From contig PBLV01000011.1 in assembly GCA_002721895.1 (NCBI GenBank), forward strand, positions 1 through 64,000: a DNA stretch of 64,000 nucleotides, written 5' to 3'. Position numbers and translations under genes: made by a program. Positions 8,312 to 17,500 of the stretch are shown here, piece by piece. How positions within the stretch are numbered: position 1 is the first letter of the stretch; each line of letters starts with the position of its first letter. The notes beneath the pieces are model-generated. The model was not told the origin of the DNA and ran no database searches. It saw nothing but the letters and a program-made list of their open reading frames with translations. Source of the DNA: Verrucomicrobiales bacterium (GTDB taxonomy: Bacteria > Verrucomicrobiota > Verrucomicrobiae > Limisphaerales > UBA1100).

Positions 8312-9385
8312 CTACGCTAGGCATTCATCCAGCGCGGCGTAAAGTTCGCTCATGGACTCGACGGTTTCGTCTCCCATGTTGGAGAGCCGGAAGGTTTTGC
8401 CTTTTATCTTTCCATACCCTCCATCGATGAGGATACCCCGTTGCTTCATATCCGCCTGAAGTTGAGGCACATCAACCACGCGGCCGCCATCCTTTGCGCC
8501 ATTGTTGATACAAGTCAGCGTCGCGGACTCGTATTTTGGCTCCGGGAAAAGGGTGAACCCCTGTCTCACCGCCCAGTCGCGAGTCATTTGTGAAAGTTGA
8601 GCATGCCGCGCATAACGGTTGTCCAGCCCCTCGTCCATGAACACGTCCAACTGCGAGGATAAGCCGTGGATCAATCCAATGGCCGGCGTGCTGGGAGTCA
8701 TGTTCTTCTCCGCATTCTTTTGAAACTCGACGAGGTCAAAATAGTACCCCCTGTCCGGCATTCGGGCCGCCTTCTCCAGCGCTCTTTCAGAACAGGCAAA
8801 CACCGTCAATCCCGGCGGCATCGCGAACGCCTTTTGCGTCCCCGCAAGCATCACGTCAATGCCCAAGGCATCAAACTCTAACGGCATGGCGCTCATTGAA
8901 CTGACTGTGTCCACGATGAACATCACCTCCGGATATTTATCCTTCAGCGCCGCGATTTCCGCGAGTGGACTCATCGTCCCGGTGGAAGTCTCATTGTGAA
9001 CCAATGTCAGGGCATCATATTCACCACTGGCCAAGCACGCATCGACCGTCCCGGGAAAGATCGGCGACCCCCATTCTGCCTGCAGCGATTCCGCCACCAA
9101 TCCGCTCCGCCGGGCCACATCCAGCCACTTGTCCGAGAATGCCCCGTTCATGCAGCACAACAACTTGCGGCTGCAAAGATTTCGTATGGCTCCTTCCATC
9201 ACACCCCATGCCGAGGAGGTGGACAGATAAACCAGCCGATCCGTACCCAGCAAAATCTGCAACTGCGGCTGCACCTTGGCGTACAAGTCCTTAAAATCCT
9301 GGCTCCGATGACCTATCATCGGCGCGCACATTGCACGAAATGTCTTTTCGCTGACCTGAACCGGCCCAGGAATGTGAAGTTTCAT
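8312..9385 (-). CDS. Class V aminotransferase (alanine/serine-glyoxylate type)
   Basis: 357 residues from the ATG at 9385, which has an AAGGAAG ribosome-binding site; the frame extends 23 codons further up but without family similarity. The N-terminal HIPGPVQVSEK...IGHRS and the AGTQKAF motif, with Lys185 as the pyridoxal-phosphate lysine, plus the VDTVSSMSAMPLE segment (Asp159) are those of the alanine-glyoxylate/serine-pyruvate aminotransferase family. It likely interconverts glyoxylate, pyruvate, serine and glycine in the cytoplasm. A phosphonate (AEP) transaminase is a less likely alternative. The neighbours give no pathway context. Confidence 0.88.
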   Translation of the reverse strand: MKLHIPGPVQVSEKTFRAMCAPMIGHRSQDFKDLYAKVQPQLQILLGTDRLVYLSTSSAWGVMEGAIRNLCSRKLLCCMNGAFSDKWLDVARRSGLVAESLQAEWGSPIFPGTVDACLASGEYDALTLVHNETSTGTMSPLAEIAALKDKYPEVMFIVDTVSSMSAMPLEFDALGIDVMLAGTQKAFAMPPGLTVFACSERALEKAARMPDRGYYFDLVEFQKNAEKNMTPSTPAIGLIHGLSSQLDVFMDEGLDNRYARHAQLSQMTRDWAVRQGFTLFPEPKYESATLTCINNGAKDGGRVVDVPQLQADMKQRGILIDGGYGKIKGKTFRLSNMGDETVESMSELYAALDECLA

Positions 9386-9505
9386 CTTCCTTGTGTTGTG
9401 TTGGCCCCGCCAAGGGCGCCCGGCATTGGTGCCATCAAGCCCACCCTTGAGCAAGGCGGAGGAAAGTGCCGTGTCGGCGGCGACATGTAAAGGATTGTGA
9501 CGCCT

Positions 9506-10165
9506 TCAGGCTGCTTGGGGAAACATCTCGAGAGGCTGAACCGTCAGCGTTCGCCGCTGTTCCTCAGCCAGCATCGCTCGCAAGGCATTGCGCAAACGCC
9601 CGCGAGCCCGGTGCGCCCGGACCCGAACACTGACACTGCTCCAGCCCGTGAGCCGACTGATATCATCCACGCTCCAGCCCTCGATGCTCTGCAAGGTAAT
9701 CACCTTCCGGTCATCCTCCGAAAGCTGCGCCAACAGGTAGCCCAACAGTTCGCAGGCCTCCGCCTTTTCCACATCCCTCTCACTATTCTCTGACCGCAAC
9801 CAATCCAAGGGCGCGTCCCCCAAGTCATCAAATCCCGTTTCCCTGATGCGCCTCGTAGCGCGGCGAATATGATCCAGCGCCACGTTCACAGCAATTCGTG
9901 AAATCCAGTGCTGGAACGGAGCGCTTGCCCGATACTGTTCCAAGCCCTTCCACGCCTTCAGAAAAGTATCCTGGGCCAAATCCTCCACGCGATGGCGATC
10001 TCGTTCGTACCTTGAAAGAATCGCGAATACCTGCTGCTGGTGCCGCTCCACCAGTAGCGCAAAGACCTCGTTGTCTCCCGCACGGACACGCGCCACCAAA
10101 TCGGCATCGGTCAAAGGCTCAGAGCTGCCAGTAGATTCCTCATGAGCATGGGCAATAAGTTGCAT
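9506..10165 (-). CDS. ECF-type RNA polymerase sigma factor
   Basis: 219 residues. Region 2 spans about 30-100, with RYERDRHRVEDLAQDTFLKAWKGL and the PFQHWISRIAVNVALDHIRR segment. Region 4 spans about 145-195, with the DISRLTGWSSVSVRVRAHRARGRLR helix-turn-helix. There is no region 3, as expected for ECF factors. No anti-sigma gene is adjacent on either side, which is unusual. The gene is divergent from the two-component pair at 10290-12916, and the 124-bp gap between them is probably shared regulatory DNA. Confidence 0.9.
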   Translation of the reverse strand: MQLIAHAHEESTGSSEPLTDADLVARVRAGDNEVFALLVERHQQQVFAILSRYERDRHRVEDLAQDTFLKAWKGLEQYRASAPFQHWISRIAVNVALDHIRRATRRIRETGFDDLGDAPLDWLRSENSERDVEKAEACELLGYLLAQLSEDDRKVITLQSIEGWSVDDISRLTGWSSVSVRVRAHRARGRLRNALRAMLAEEQRRTLTVQPLEMFPQAA

Positions 10166-10194
10166 TGCGATTCCCTTCGCTTGGTAACCTTGTG

Positions 10195-10209
10195 GACTCC
10201 GGCGGAGTC
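10195..10209. promoter_or_regulatory. Perfect inverted repeat GACTCC-GGC-GGAGTC between divergent regulators
   Basis: Six-base arms around a 3-base centre, 30 nt upstream of the sigma factor start and 80 nt upstream of the response regulator. No T-run follows on either strand, so it is not a terminator. It could be an operator or part of the sigma factor leader. Confidence 0.35.
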
Positions 10210-10269
10210 TTGTTGGGCATATTAGAACGGAGTTCTGTTAAGATTTTGTGTTGCGGACGGGGAAAATTT

Positions 10270-10284
10270 GTAAAGATTTGTAAA
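10270..10284 (+). promoter_or_regulatory. CpxR-type box GTAAA-N5-GTAAA upstream of the response regulator
   Basis: Two GTAAA half-sites 10 bp apart centre to centre, inside a perfect tandem 10-bp repeat at 10266-10285. This is exactly the published CpxR consensus of enterobacteria. It ends 5 nt before the ATG of a CpxR-like regulator, so autoregulation is likely; the overlap with the ribosome-binding region would favour repression. Confidence 0.6.
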
Positions 10285-10289
10285 GCGCG

Positions 10290-11006
10290 ATGATGAGCCA
10301 AACGACGCCGACAACACCCACCCACGTTTTGATGGTGGATGATGACCCGAAACTTTGCGGGTTGGTGAAAGACTATCTGGAGCCACTGGGTTATGCCATC
10401 GAGGCCACCCACACGGGCCCTGATGGCGTCGAGGCGGCCCGGAAAGGGTGCTTTGACGCAGTGATCCTTGACGTAATGCTTCCGGGCATGGATGGCTTCG
10501 AGGTGTTGCGTGAGATACGCCGCGAATCAGCCGACCTCCCCGTGCTCATGCTGACCGGCCGCGGCGAAGAAGCTGACCGTGTCATGGGACTAGAGCTCGG
10601 CGCAGACGATTACCTTCCCAAGACCTTCTCCACCCGCGAACTCCTTGCCCGCCTGCGTGCAGTCACCCGCCGATCTTCACGCCAACCCGCGCACGACAAT
10701 GAAGGCGAACTCATCAACGGTGATCTCCGCCTTCGCGCCGAAGCCCGTGCCGCCTCCATTGGTGACAAGCCCCTGCGCCTCACCGCACTGGAGTTTGACC
10801 TACTCGTCAGCCTGCTGCATAACGCCGGCCGTGTACGTAGCCGAGAGCAACTCCTGAACGATGTCGCCGGGCGCAACTATGATGTGTTTGACCGCTCAAT
10901 CGATGTCCACATGAGCTCCCTCCGCCGCAAGCTCGGCGACAACCCACGCGAACCACGCTTCATCCGGACCATCCGTGGCGTCGGCTACATGATGCAAAAA
11001 CACTGA
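10290..11006 (+). CDS. OmpR/CpxR-family response regulator
   Basis: 238 residues. Receiver domain 10-125 with the acidic triad Asp17-Asp18-Asp19, phosphoacceptor Asp61 (ILDVMLPGMDG) and conserved Lys in DDYLPK. C-terminal winged helix (about 140-236) with the LTALEFDLLVSLL and SIDVHMSSLRRKLGD...IRTIRGVGYM motifs. The start at 10290 retains the first beta strand HVLMVDDD; the ATG at 10332 would lose it. The stop overlaps the kinase start (TGATG), showing tight coupling. A CpxR-type box overlaps its own translation start region. The regulator probably binds direct repeats like this box elsewhere in the genome. Confidence 0.95.
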   Translation: MMSQTTPTTPTHVLMVDDDPKLCGLVKDYLEPLGYAIEATHTGPDGVEAARKGCFDAVILDVMLPGMDGFEVLREIRRESADLPVLMLTGRGEEADRVMGLELGADDYLPKTFSTRELLARLRAVTRRSSRQPAHDNEGELINGDLRLRAEARAASIGDKPLRLTALEFDLLVSLLHNAGRVRSREQLLNDVAGRNYDVFDRSIDVHMSSLRRKLGDNPREPRFIRTIRGVGYMMQKH

Positions 11007-12916
11007 TGGACATCCGCAGCTCACTCTTCACCAAGATCATCGCGTGGTTCATCCTAAACCTTGTGCTCCTCGCCATTGCCTTGGGCATCATCTTCAAGTA
11101 CCGCATCGGCCCGGCCTCCCCCTTCGTTGGCCCCTCCGAGACACGCATTCGCAATGTCGCCCGCCACGTCTCCGACCGTCTTCTTGAACTGCCCTCCAGC
11201 GAATGGGAAACAGAACTGGGCCGCTTCTCAGCCAACTATGATGTTACCTTTCACCTCTGCACCGCGGAAGGACAAGCGTTGGCCGGCCCAAACCCGACAC
11301 TCCCCGAGCCCGTCCTTCAGGCACTGCGACCGGCCGAACGCAATCAGCCCAGTTCACTGTTTCGCCAGTTTGTCCAGCGCACCTATGCCGACCTCAATGC
11401 CACCGAAACCCAGTTGACCCACATCGAATCGGCCTGGACCCGTCGCAGCCGAGCCGTTCGCGAGATCGGCAATGACCCCGCGTTGCGACAAATGAACCAT
11501 GAGGAGCGTCAGGCAGAGACCACCAAGAGACGCGACAATCTCACCGCTTCCTTTCACAAGTCAATCGAGTCTATTTTAAGGCCAGAGCAAAAGCCGGCCT
11601 ACGCCCGAATCAACGCCCGCCTCAGTTCGCGCCCGGGCAATCGGCTCCCCTTTCATCGCTTGGGTTTCGGGCTTCCGCGAATGAACGACCAACAACTCGC
11701 CCGCCATTTCAATCAAGCCGATGCCAATAAGGACGGCACACTGGATCCGCGTGAAATGCGCCGGTTCATCCTGAATGCTCCGCGGCCACTCCCCCGCCCT
11801 TCCCAAGGGCACCCTCCAGAACGCGGCCCGCGCACCTTCATGCTAACCACCAAGTCACCCGAGCGCTATTGGGCAGGCGTCGACATCCCCCTCCGCATCC
11901 AAGCCGATCACACCGGCGCCCCCCCCGAGGATGCCACCGGACTGCGCCCCGTGCGTCGCCGTGACGAAACCCACTACTTGGCCACCCTCTTGATTGAAAG
12001 CGACACCCTGGGTGGCAAGAGCCTCTTTTCCGACCCACTGCCATGGATCCCCATATTCCTTGGAGCCATCAGCCTCTCCGCGCTTTTCTGGCTGCCTATG
12101 GTGCGCAACATCACCCGGCCCATTGCCGAGGTCACCGCTGCCACAGAGCAAATTGCCGAGGGCCGTTTCGAGACCCGCGTCGGCACCAATCGGGCCGATG
12201 AAATCGGACGTGTCGGCCAGGCGGTCGATCACATGGCGGATCGCCTCGCCGGATTCGTGAAGGGCCAAAAACGATTCCTAGGGGATATCTCCCACGAACT
12301 TTGCAGCCCCATTGCCCGCATTCAGGCTGCCCTTGCCAACCTTGAGCAACGCTCCGATGACACCCAGAAAAAATACGTTCAGGACCTGCGTGAAGAAGTG
12401 GAACACATGAGCGAACTTGTTGACGAACTCCTCATGTTCAGCCGGGCCGGAATGAAACCCGCCGAGATCAAGCTACAACCCGTGTCCCTTGAGGAAACCG
12501 CGCGACGCGTCATTGACCGTGAAGGCGCAGCCGCGGTCAGCCTGCAGGTCGACATCCCTGAAAACCTGAAGGTCATTGCCGATCCCACCCTTCTCGCTCG
12601 AGCCCTTGGCAATCTGCTGCGCAACGCCGTCCGTTACGCCGGCGAGGCCGGCCCCATAGAATTGACCGCAAAAAAGGAACTCAATCAAATCAAGCTGGCC
12701 CTTGCCGACCACGGCCCTGGCATATCTACCGATGCGCTGCCCCACATTTTTGATCCCTTCTTCCGCCCCGAACAAGACCGCAGCCGAGACACCGGGGGCG
12801 CGGGCCTAGGCCTGTCCATTGTAAAGAGCTGCATCGAGGCTTGTGGCGGAAAAGTAGCCTGTGCCAACCGCGATTCCGGCGGTCTGGAATTCACGCTCAC
12901 CTTGAAAAGCGCGTGA
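11006..12916 (+). CDS. CpxA-like sensor histidine kinase with extracytoplasmic EF-hand
   Basis: 636 residues. Membrane helices at about 10-31 and 343-364 enclose a 310-residue extracytoplasmic sensor. HAMP at 365-418, His430 in the HELCSPIARIQ H-box, Asn540 in the N-box, DHGPGIS G1 box and the GGAGLGLSIV G2 box are all intact, so the kinase should be active. Within the sensor, residues 239-250 form a complete 12-residue EF-hand loop (D-A-N-K-D-G-T-L-D-P-R-E), with acidic or Asn residues at positions 1, 3, 5, 9 and 12. Residues 160-205 (LRPEQKPAYARINARL) resemble the helical LTxxQ region of CpxP/Spy proteins. It overlaps the regulator gene by 1 nt. Inference: envelope stress or calcium sensing. 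Confidence 0.93.
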   Translation: MDIRSSLFTKIIAWFILNLVLLAIALGIIFKYRIGPASPFVGPSETRIRNVARHVSDRLLELPSSEWETELGRFSANYDVTFHLCTAEGQALAGPNPTLPEPVLQALRPAERNQPSSLFRQFVQRTYADLNATETQLTHIESAWTRRSRAVREIGNDPALRQMNHEERQAETTKRRDNLTASFHKSIESILRPEQKPAYARINARLSSRPGNRLPFHRLGFGLPRMNDQQLARHFNQADANKDGTLDPREMRRFILNAPRPLPRPSQGHPPERGPRTFMLTTKSPERYWAGVDIPLRIQADHTGAPPEDATGLRPVRRRDETHYLATLLIESDTLGGKSLFSDPLPWIPIFLGAISLSALFWLPMVRNITRPIAEVTAATEQIAEGRFETRVGTNRADEIGRVGQAVDHMADRLAGFVKGQKRFLGDISHELCSPIARIQAALANLEQRSDDTQKKYVQDLREEVEHMSELVDELLMFSRAGMKPAEIKLQPVSLEETARRVIDREGAAAVSLQVDIPENLKVIADPTLLARALGNLLRNAVRYAGEAGPIELTAKKELNQIKLALADHGPGISTDALPHIFDPFFRPEQDRSRDTGGAGLGLSIVKSCIEACGGKVACANRDSGGLEFTLTLKSA

Positions 12917-13019
12917 AATTCCCACACCAACGCGCGCGGACTGCGCACGGTTTTCCCGCTTCGGCCACCACTCCCCGCCAAACCCCTTAAAAACCATCAA
13001 TTAAAAGCCATTTATAAAT

Positions 13020-13035
13020 TGGCACGGCGATTGCT
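13020..13035 (+). promoter_or_regulatory. Sigma-54 promoter (TGGCAC-N5-TTGCT)
   Basis: Perfect match to the -24/-12 consensus: TGGCAC at 13020-13025, five spacer bases, TTGCT at 13031-13035. Upstream DNA (12985-13019) is AT-rich, as is usual for such promoters. The expected start is near 13046. No annotated plus-strand gene follows before the terminator at 13128-13165. Confidence 0.75.
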
Positions 13036-13045
13036 TTATCCTTTC

Positions 13046-13167
13046 CAGCAGGCAATTTAACAGCCTCTTGAAAACAAAATAGGATTTTTGGAGAGGAGAA
13101 GAAGGTCTGTGACATGCCTCGATTGGAGGGCGGCGTTCCGGCTAAGGGAGCGCCGCCCTTCTTCTTT
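13046..13167 (+). ncRNA. Candidate sigma-54-dependent small RNA (about 120 nt)
   Basis: Defined by the sigma-54 promoter just upstream and the terminator at its 3' end. The region between lies in the gap between the histidine kinase gene and a convergent lipoprotein gene, so the transcript cannot be a leader of a downstream gene unless the terminator is read through. A purine-rich GGAGAGGAGAAGAAGG stretch at 13090-13105 could base-pair with pyrimidine-rich targets. It also precedes a 22-codon frame (13114-13182), so a micropeptide is possible. Confidence 0.45.
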
Positions 13168-13182
13168 GTTCATCGCGTTTAA
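13114..13182 (+). CDS. Possible 22-residue micropeptide within the sigma-54 transcript
   Basis: ATG at 13114 to TAA at 13180-13182 encodes a 22-residue peptide beginning MPRLEGG and ending FFFVHRV. A purine-rich Shine-Dalgarno-like stretch (GAGGAGAAGAAGG) lies about 10-20 nt upstream. Against it: the terminator hairpin lies inside the frame, and a transcript ending at the T-rich stretch near 13167 would lack the stop codon. I consider it less likely than a non-coding role. Confidence 0.15.
   Translation: MPRLEGGVPAKGAPPFFFVHRV
13128..13165 (+). terminator. Rho-independent terminator, plus strand
   Basis: Eight-base-pair all-GC stem (13128-13135 with 13151-13158), partly extended across the loop, followed by TTCTTCTTTG. 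It fits plus-strand transcripts, either the small RNA or the response regulator-kinase mRNA. On the minus strand no T-run follows. Confidence 0.7.
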
Positions 13183-13230
13183 CACTTTTTAAAGATGAAT
13201 GAATAAAGAAAGCTGCCTAGCTTTGCATCC

Positions 13231-14481
13231 TTACTTCTTGGGATGCGCCTTCAGCCAATTGGTAATCGCCGTGTCGGCGGTTTTCTTTTCCTCCGCCTCC
13301 AGCAGCTTGGCCACCTCGTTTTGGTTGTTGCCGGCGCTGGCATTTCCACGGGCCTTGGCAATGCCATGCCATCGATAAGCGGCAGCATTGTCCTGCTTGA
13401 CCCCTTGGCCAGTGAAATACATTCCGGCCAACAATGCGGGCGCCTCGGAGTTGCCCTGCTCGGCGGCTTTCTCAAACCATTCGGCCGCACCCGCCAGATT
13501 CTTGGGCAGGTCTTTCCCCAAGTACAGCATCAGTCCAAGACGAAACTTGGCCATGTCATCGCCGCGCGCTGCAGCATCCTTGAGCAGGACAATCTTGTTC
13601 TTGATTAAATTTCGCGCCCTGGGATGGGCCTCCGCCAATTGACCCGCCGGCAGGCTGTTGGCGGCTTCATTCATCCCCGCCTGCGCCAAACCGCCGCCGG
13701 GGCTCGAGGCGGCATGCAGCAGACGCAGCCCCTCGACAGGATCCCGCCCCACACCATCACCGGCCATGTATAGGTGGCCCAACAATGCAGCCGCACCGAC
13801 ATGCCCCTGCTTTGCGGACAATTCCAGCCACTTGGCGGCCTCGGATCGGTTGCGCGGCACCAAGTCATCCCCAACAAAAAAGCGAAGGCCCAATGCATAT
13901 TGCGTGGCCGAATCCCCCTCGTCGGCCTGATCACGCAGAGCTTTCATTTGATCTTCAAAAAGTTTCTTGGCGGCCTGTCCGGCCTCCTCCACTTGAACCG
14001 AGGTTAGCATGGACGCCAGCCGCGCGCGGTCCTTCAGGATCATGCTCCGCTCAATGCCTTCGCTGCGTGCCACCGCAAGCGCCACAAGTTCGTAGGCCTT
14101 CACCGTGTTTGTTTCCACGCCACTGCCCAGCTCGTGTTTCAGTCCGAGAACCCAACTCGCCTTGGCGTTGCCTTTGTCAATCAATTGCTGCAACTCCGCT
14201 ACGGCCAACGCGGGGTAATCCGGCTCGGCGGGTGCCGATGCCACCGGCGCGGCGTTGGTCTCAGCTGGAGCGGTGGGGGCAACCGCAACATTGTTAGTCT
14301 CAGCGACCACAGGCGCGGCGTTTGTCGGGGTTGCTGGAGTGGCAGGCGCGGGAATAGTCGTGGGCGATGGGGGTGGAGCCGTATACCCACCCCGCGACGG
14401 AGGTCTGCGCTGGTCGCATCCAGAAACAATTGCCAAGGAAATGAGTGCTAGTGAAAGTGTAACAAGCATCCAGCGAGTCAT
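13231..14481 (-). CDS. Sel1-repeat lipoprotein
   Basis: 416 residues from the ATG at 14481; the frame is open much further up, but this start has an AAAGAG ribosome-binding site and gives a signal peptide ending in the lipobox IVSGC (Cys22). After it comes a Pro/Ala/Thr-rich linker (about 25-90), then Sel1/TPR-like repeats, for example ATQYALGLRFFVGDDL...AAKWLELSAKQGH and AKFRLGLMLYLG...AAEWFEKAAEQGN. Such proteins are periplasmic or surface scaffolds. It is divergent from the coiled-coil giant with 94 bp between starts, so the two may share regulation. Confidence 0.85.
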   Translation of the reverse strand: MTRWMLVTLSLALISLAIVSGCDQRRPPSRGGYTAPPPSPTTIPAPATPATPTNAAPVVAETNNVAVAPTAPAETNAAPVASAPAEPDYPALAVAELQQLIDKGNAKASWVLGLKHELGSGVETNTVKAYELVALAVARSEGIERSMILKDRARLASMLTSVQVEEAGQAAKKLFEDQMKALRDQADEGDSATQYALGLRFFVGDDLVPRNRSEAAKWLELSAKQGHVGAAALLGHLYMAGDGVGRDPVEGLRLLHAASSPGGGLAQAGMNEAANSLPAGQLAEAHPRARNLIKNKIVLLKDAAARGDDMAKFRLGLMLYLGKDLPKNLAGAAEWFEKAAEQGNSEAPALLAGMYFTGQGVKQDNAAAYRWHGIAKARGNASAGNNQNEVAKLLEAEEKKTADTAITNWLKAHPKK

Positions 14482-14553
14482 GGGCTCTTTGTAAAGGCGC
14501 GCCATGGCGCTGGCAAATGGAAACTTGCGCGCGAACAAAGTCGCATTAGACTC

Positions 14554-14574
14554 CCCCCACGCGCCGCGTGGGGG
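14554..14574 (+). promoter_or_regulatory. Hairpin covering the ribosome-binding site of the coiled-coil gene
   Basis: Nine-base-pair stem (14554-14562 with 14566-14574) and a 3-nt loop, ending one base before the ATG at 14576. The 3' arm GCGTGGGGG contains the only Shine-Dalgarno-like purines. Folding would hide it, so translation may be controlled by something that opens the stem, unless the start at 14504 is used. Confidence 0.45.
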
Positions 14575-14575
14575 C

Positions 14576-17500
14576 ATGAAACACACCTTGGCAACAATCG
14601 GCGGATTCGCACTGGCTTGGCTAGCCGCCGCCGACTCCGTGGTGCTGCGTGACGGCCAAACCCTGCACGGCAAACTCGCCCTTACCAAGGACGGTGCCAT
14701 CCAAGTCACCGACGCCAATGGTACAAGAATCTTGGATGCCGGCAAATGGAAGCGGGTCATCCGCGACACCGCCACAAGGCCGCCCGGCCTTTCGGGTGTG
14801 GAATTCAAATTCTACGGAGGAAACTGGCCCAAGCTTCCAAATTTTGCAGATCTTCCAGCCGACCGCAGCGGAGTGATGTCCACCACCAAGCTCGACCTCA
14901 CCCCGCTGGGTATCGTGGGCACGGCTCAAAGGCTTTTTGATCTCCGGGCCGGCCAAGTCATGAGCCACGACGCCTCGCCGCGCATGCAGAGCCGCCCCTT
15001 CACCATCACGGCTGAAGTTACCGCCACCGCACCCGATGGCGTCATCCTCGCACAAGGAGGCCGCGTCGCGGGCTATGCGATTTATCTCGAGGAAGGCCGG
15101 CTCATATTTGCCACGCGCATCAACCACAAGCTCACCACCGCGGTCTCCGCCCAGAACTTTCCCCTGAACCAGCCCGTCACCATCACTGCCCAGTTGCGAC
15201 GCGATGCCATCATGGAACTAACCGTCAACGGACAGCCCGTCGCCCAAGGCGCGGGCGCCTCACTGCTTCCCAGCCAACCCCGCGATGGCCTAAGTGTGGG
15301 AAAGGATGTTGATGTGCGCGTGGGCCCTTACAAGAACGAGAACCCGTTTCAGGGCACCATCAAGCGCATCAGGCTACAGCTTGAAGGCGGCGGCGTGGTT
15401 TACACAGGTCGCCTTCACACCGCTGCGGGCCGCCATGAATTCAACCTCAATACAAGCTATGCCGCGCGGCTGAAAATTGATGGCCGCGCTTACATCGACA
15501 AACTTGACCCCAAAGCTCCAAACCAACAACGGGCTGCGTTACAACTCCCCGCCGGCCCACATTTCTTCCAGCTCGAGTTCGCACAGCTTGACCCCACCCA
15601 AGGCGGCAGCCAAGCCAACGACTTTTCACTCACATGGAGCGGCCCAAGCATCGCCGACCCAACCCTCACGGCCGCACCACCCGCGGATACGCAAACCTGG
15701 GTACGGGACGACACTGCAACGCCCGGCCCCGGGTTGCTCACATGGAACGGCTCCTTCCTCCCGCACACCGTGAAAACCATCGACGCCGACAAAGTGTTTT
15801 ACAACAACACCAGCATCAGTCGCGCAAATGTCAGCATCGTTTTGTTGCAAAAATTGACCGTCCCCAAGGCTCGCACGCTCAACGGCAGCCCTCCCGGAGT
15901 GCTGCTCCAAAGCGGGGACTTCGTGGAAGGCAAAGTTACCGCGATGAACAAGGACACCATCACGGTTGAATCCATCCTCATTGGCCGGAAAACCTATATG
16001 CGCCTCATCGAAGCCGTTGCCCTGGTCTTCAACCGTCCCTCGCGTCCCATGCCCGGCACACGATTCTCCATGCGCGACGGTTCGCGTTTCGTTTCCACCC
16101 GGCACGAGTTCCGGGAGGGAAACATCCACTTGATCCAGCCCCCTTTTCGCGGGCGTGTTCTTCCCTTCAATGAGATTTCAGAAATCACCACCGGCACCCT
16201 GTCCAACCTACTGCAGGAAGCCTCCGCGCACTGGGACGCCCACACAATCGCAGGGCAAAAATTCCTCGCCCGCCGCGAAACCATCAATGCCGGCATCATC
16301 CGCCAACACAATGACCTGATCCAAACCCACGTGAACGCCGCCAAGCGTGCCGCCCAAGCCACTGGCGAACTCCCCGCCCTTGCCAAGTTTGAAACCGAGG
16401 CCAAGAACGCCGAACAAACCCTGCGCACCAAGCGAGACGCCCTGCGCGGCCAGGTTTCCCAACTCCAAAACACCTACAATCAGACCAAGAACGCCCTGAC
16501 AACGGCCCGGAACAACCTGGACACCGAGTGCGAACGAGCCAATAGCGCACTGCAACAACACAATGCTGCGCTGACATCACAAGCCCAAGCCACGCTGACA
16601 TCACACGCTCTCGCTCTACAAAACGACCTGACCGCCACTTGGTCACAGAACATCAGCAAAAACGAACTCGACCACTCAAGGACAACCGAAGTCCGCGCCA
16701 CCACCGCCCGCGACATCGCACGCAAGACCCTCGCCCATAGCCAAAACATTCTCCACCCAGCCCGCAGTGAATCCTCCAAGGCACAAGGAAGTGAATCAAA
16801 CAGCCTAGCCAACAAACGAGCCAAACTGCAGGAACTGGACAACAAGCATCGCGCTTTTCTCGCCAGTCAAGAGCAGACCGGCCTCGCCCTCATGGGTGCC
16901 GCCTCATCCGGCCAACGCATCCTGCAGATCAGGATCAGTCGTACCCGCGCCATGGACGAGTTGGCCCAGCTAAAAATCAGCTTGGAACAAGCGGAGCAGA
17001 AAATAAAAACCGCCGAGCAAGCCGCGATGGCCGCTGCCACATCCGTACAAAAGATCGTCAACAGCACGCACGCCGCGAGGAACGAACACACAGCTGCATC
17101 AACCGCACTGGCTCAGGCTCAAAAGACATCGGATGAGGCAAGCCTCATTGTCGACTTGATAGGTGGAGGAGAATTGGATCGACAGATCACGCAATCAACC
17201 ACACGCCAACAAGCTATGGAGAAAGCCGCAAAAGCCGCGGACACTAGCCTAAACGATGCGCGAGCCGTATTGGACAAAACCACAAAGGCAGTCGATTCCG
17301 CAAAGTCCAAGGCGGACGCAAAGCGGAAGGCCAAAGGGGCTGCTCTCCAAAAACTGGAAACCAAGCTATCCGCGCAACAAGCGGCACTACAAAGCCTAGC
17401 CGAGACCTCCGAAAGCGTGACCCATGCAAATATCCTGAAAACATCGTCCAACCGTGAGATCAAGACCGCCAAAGAACGACTCGACCGAGCCACAAAAACC

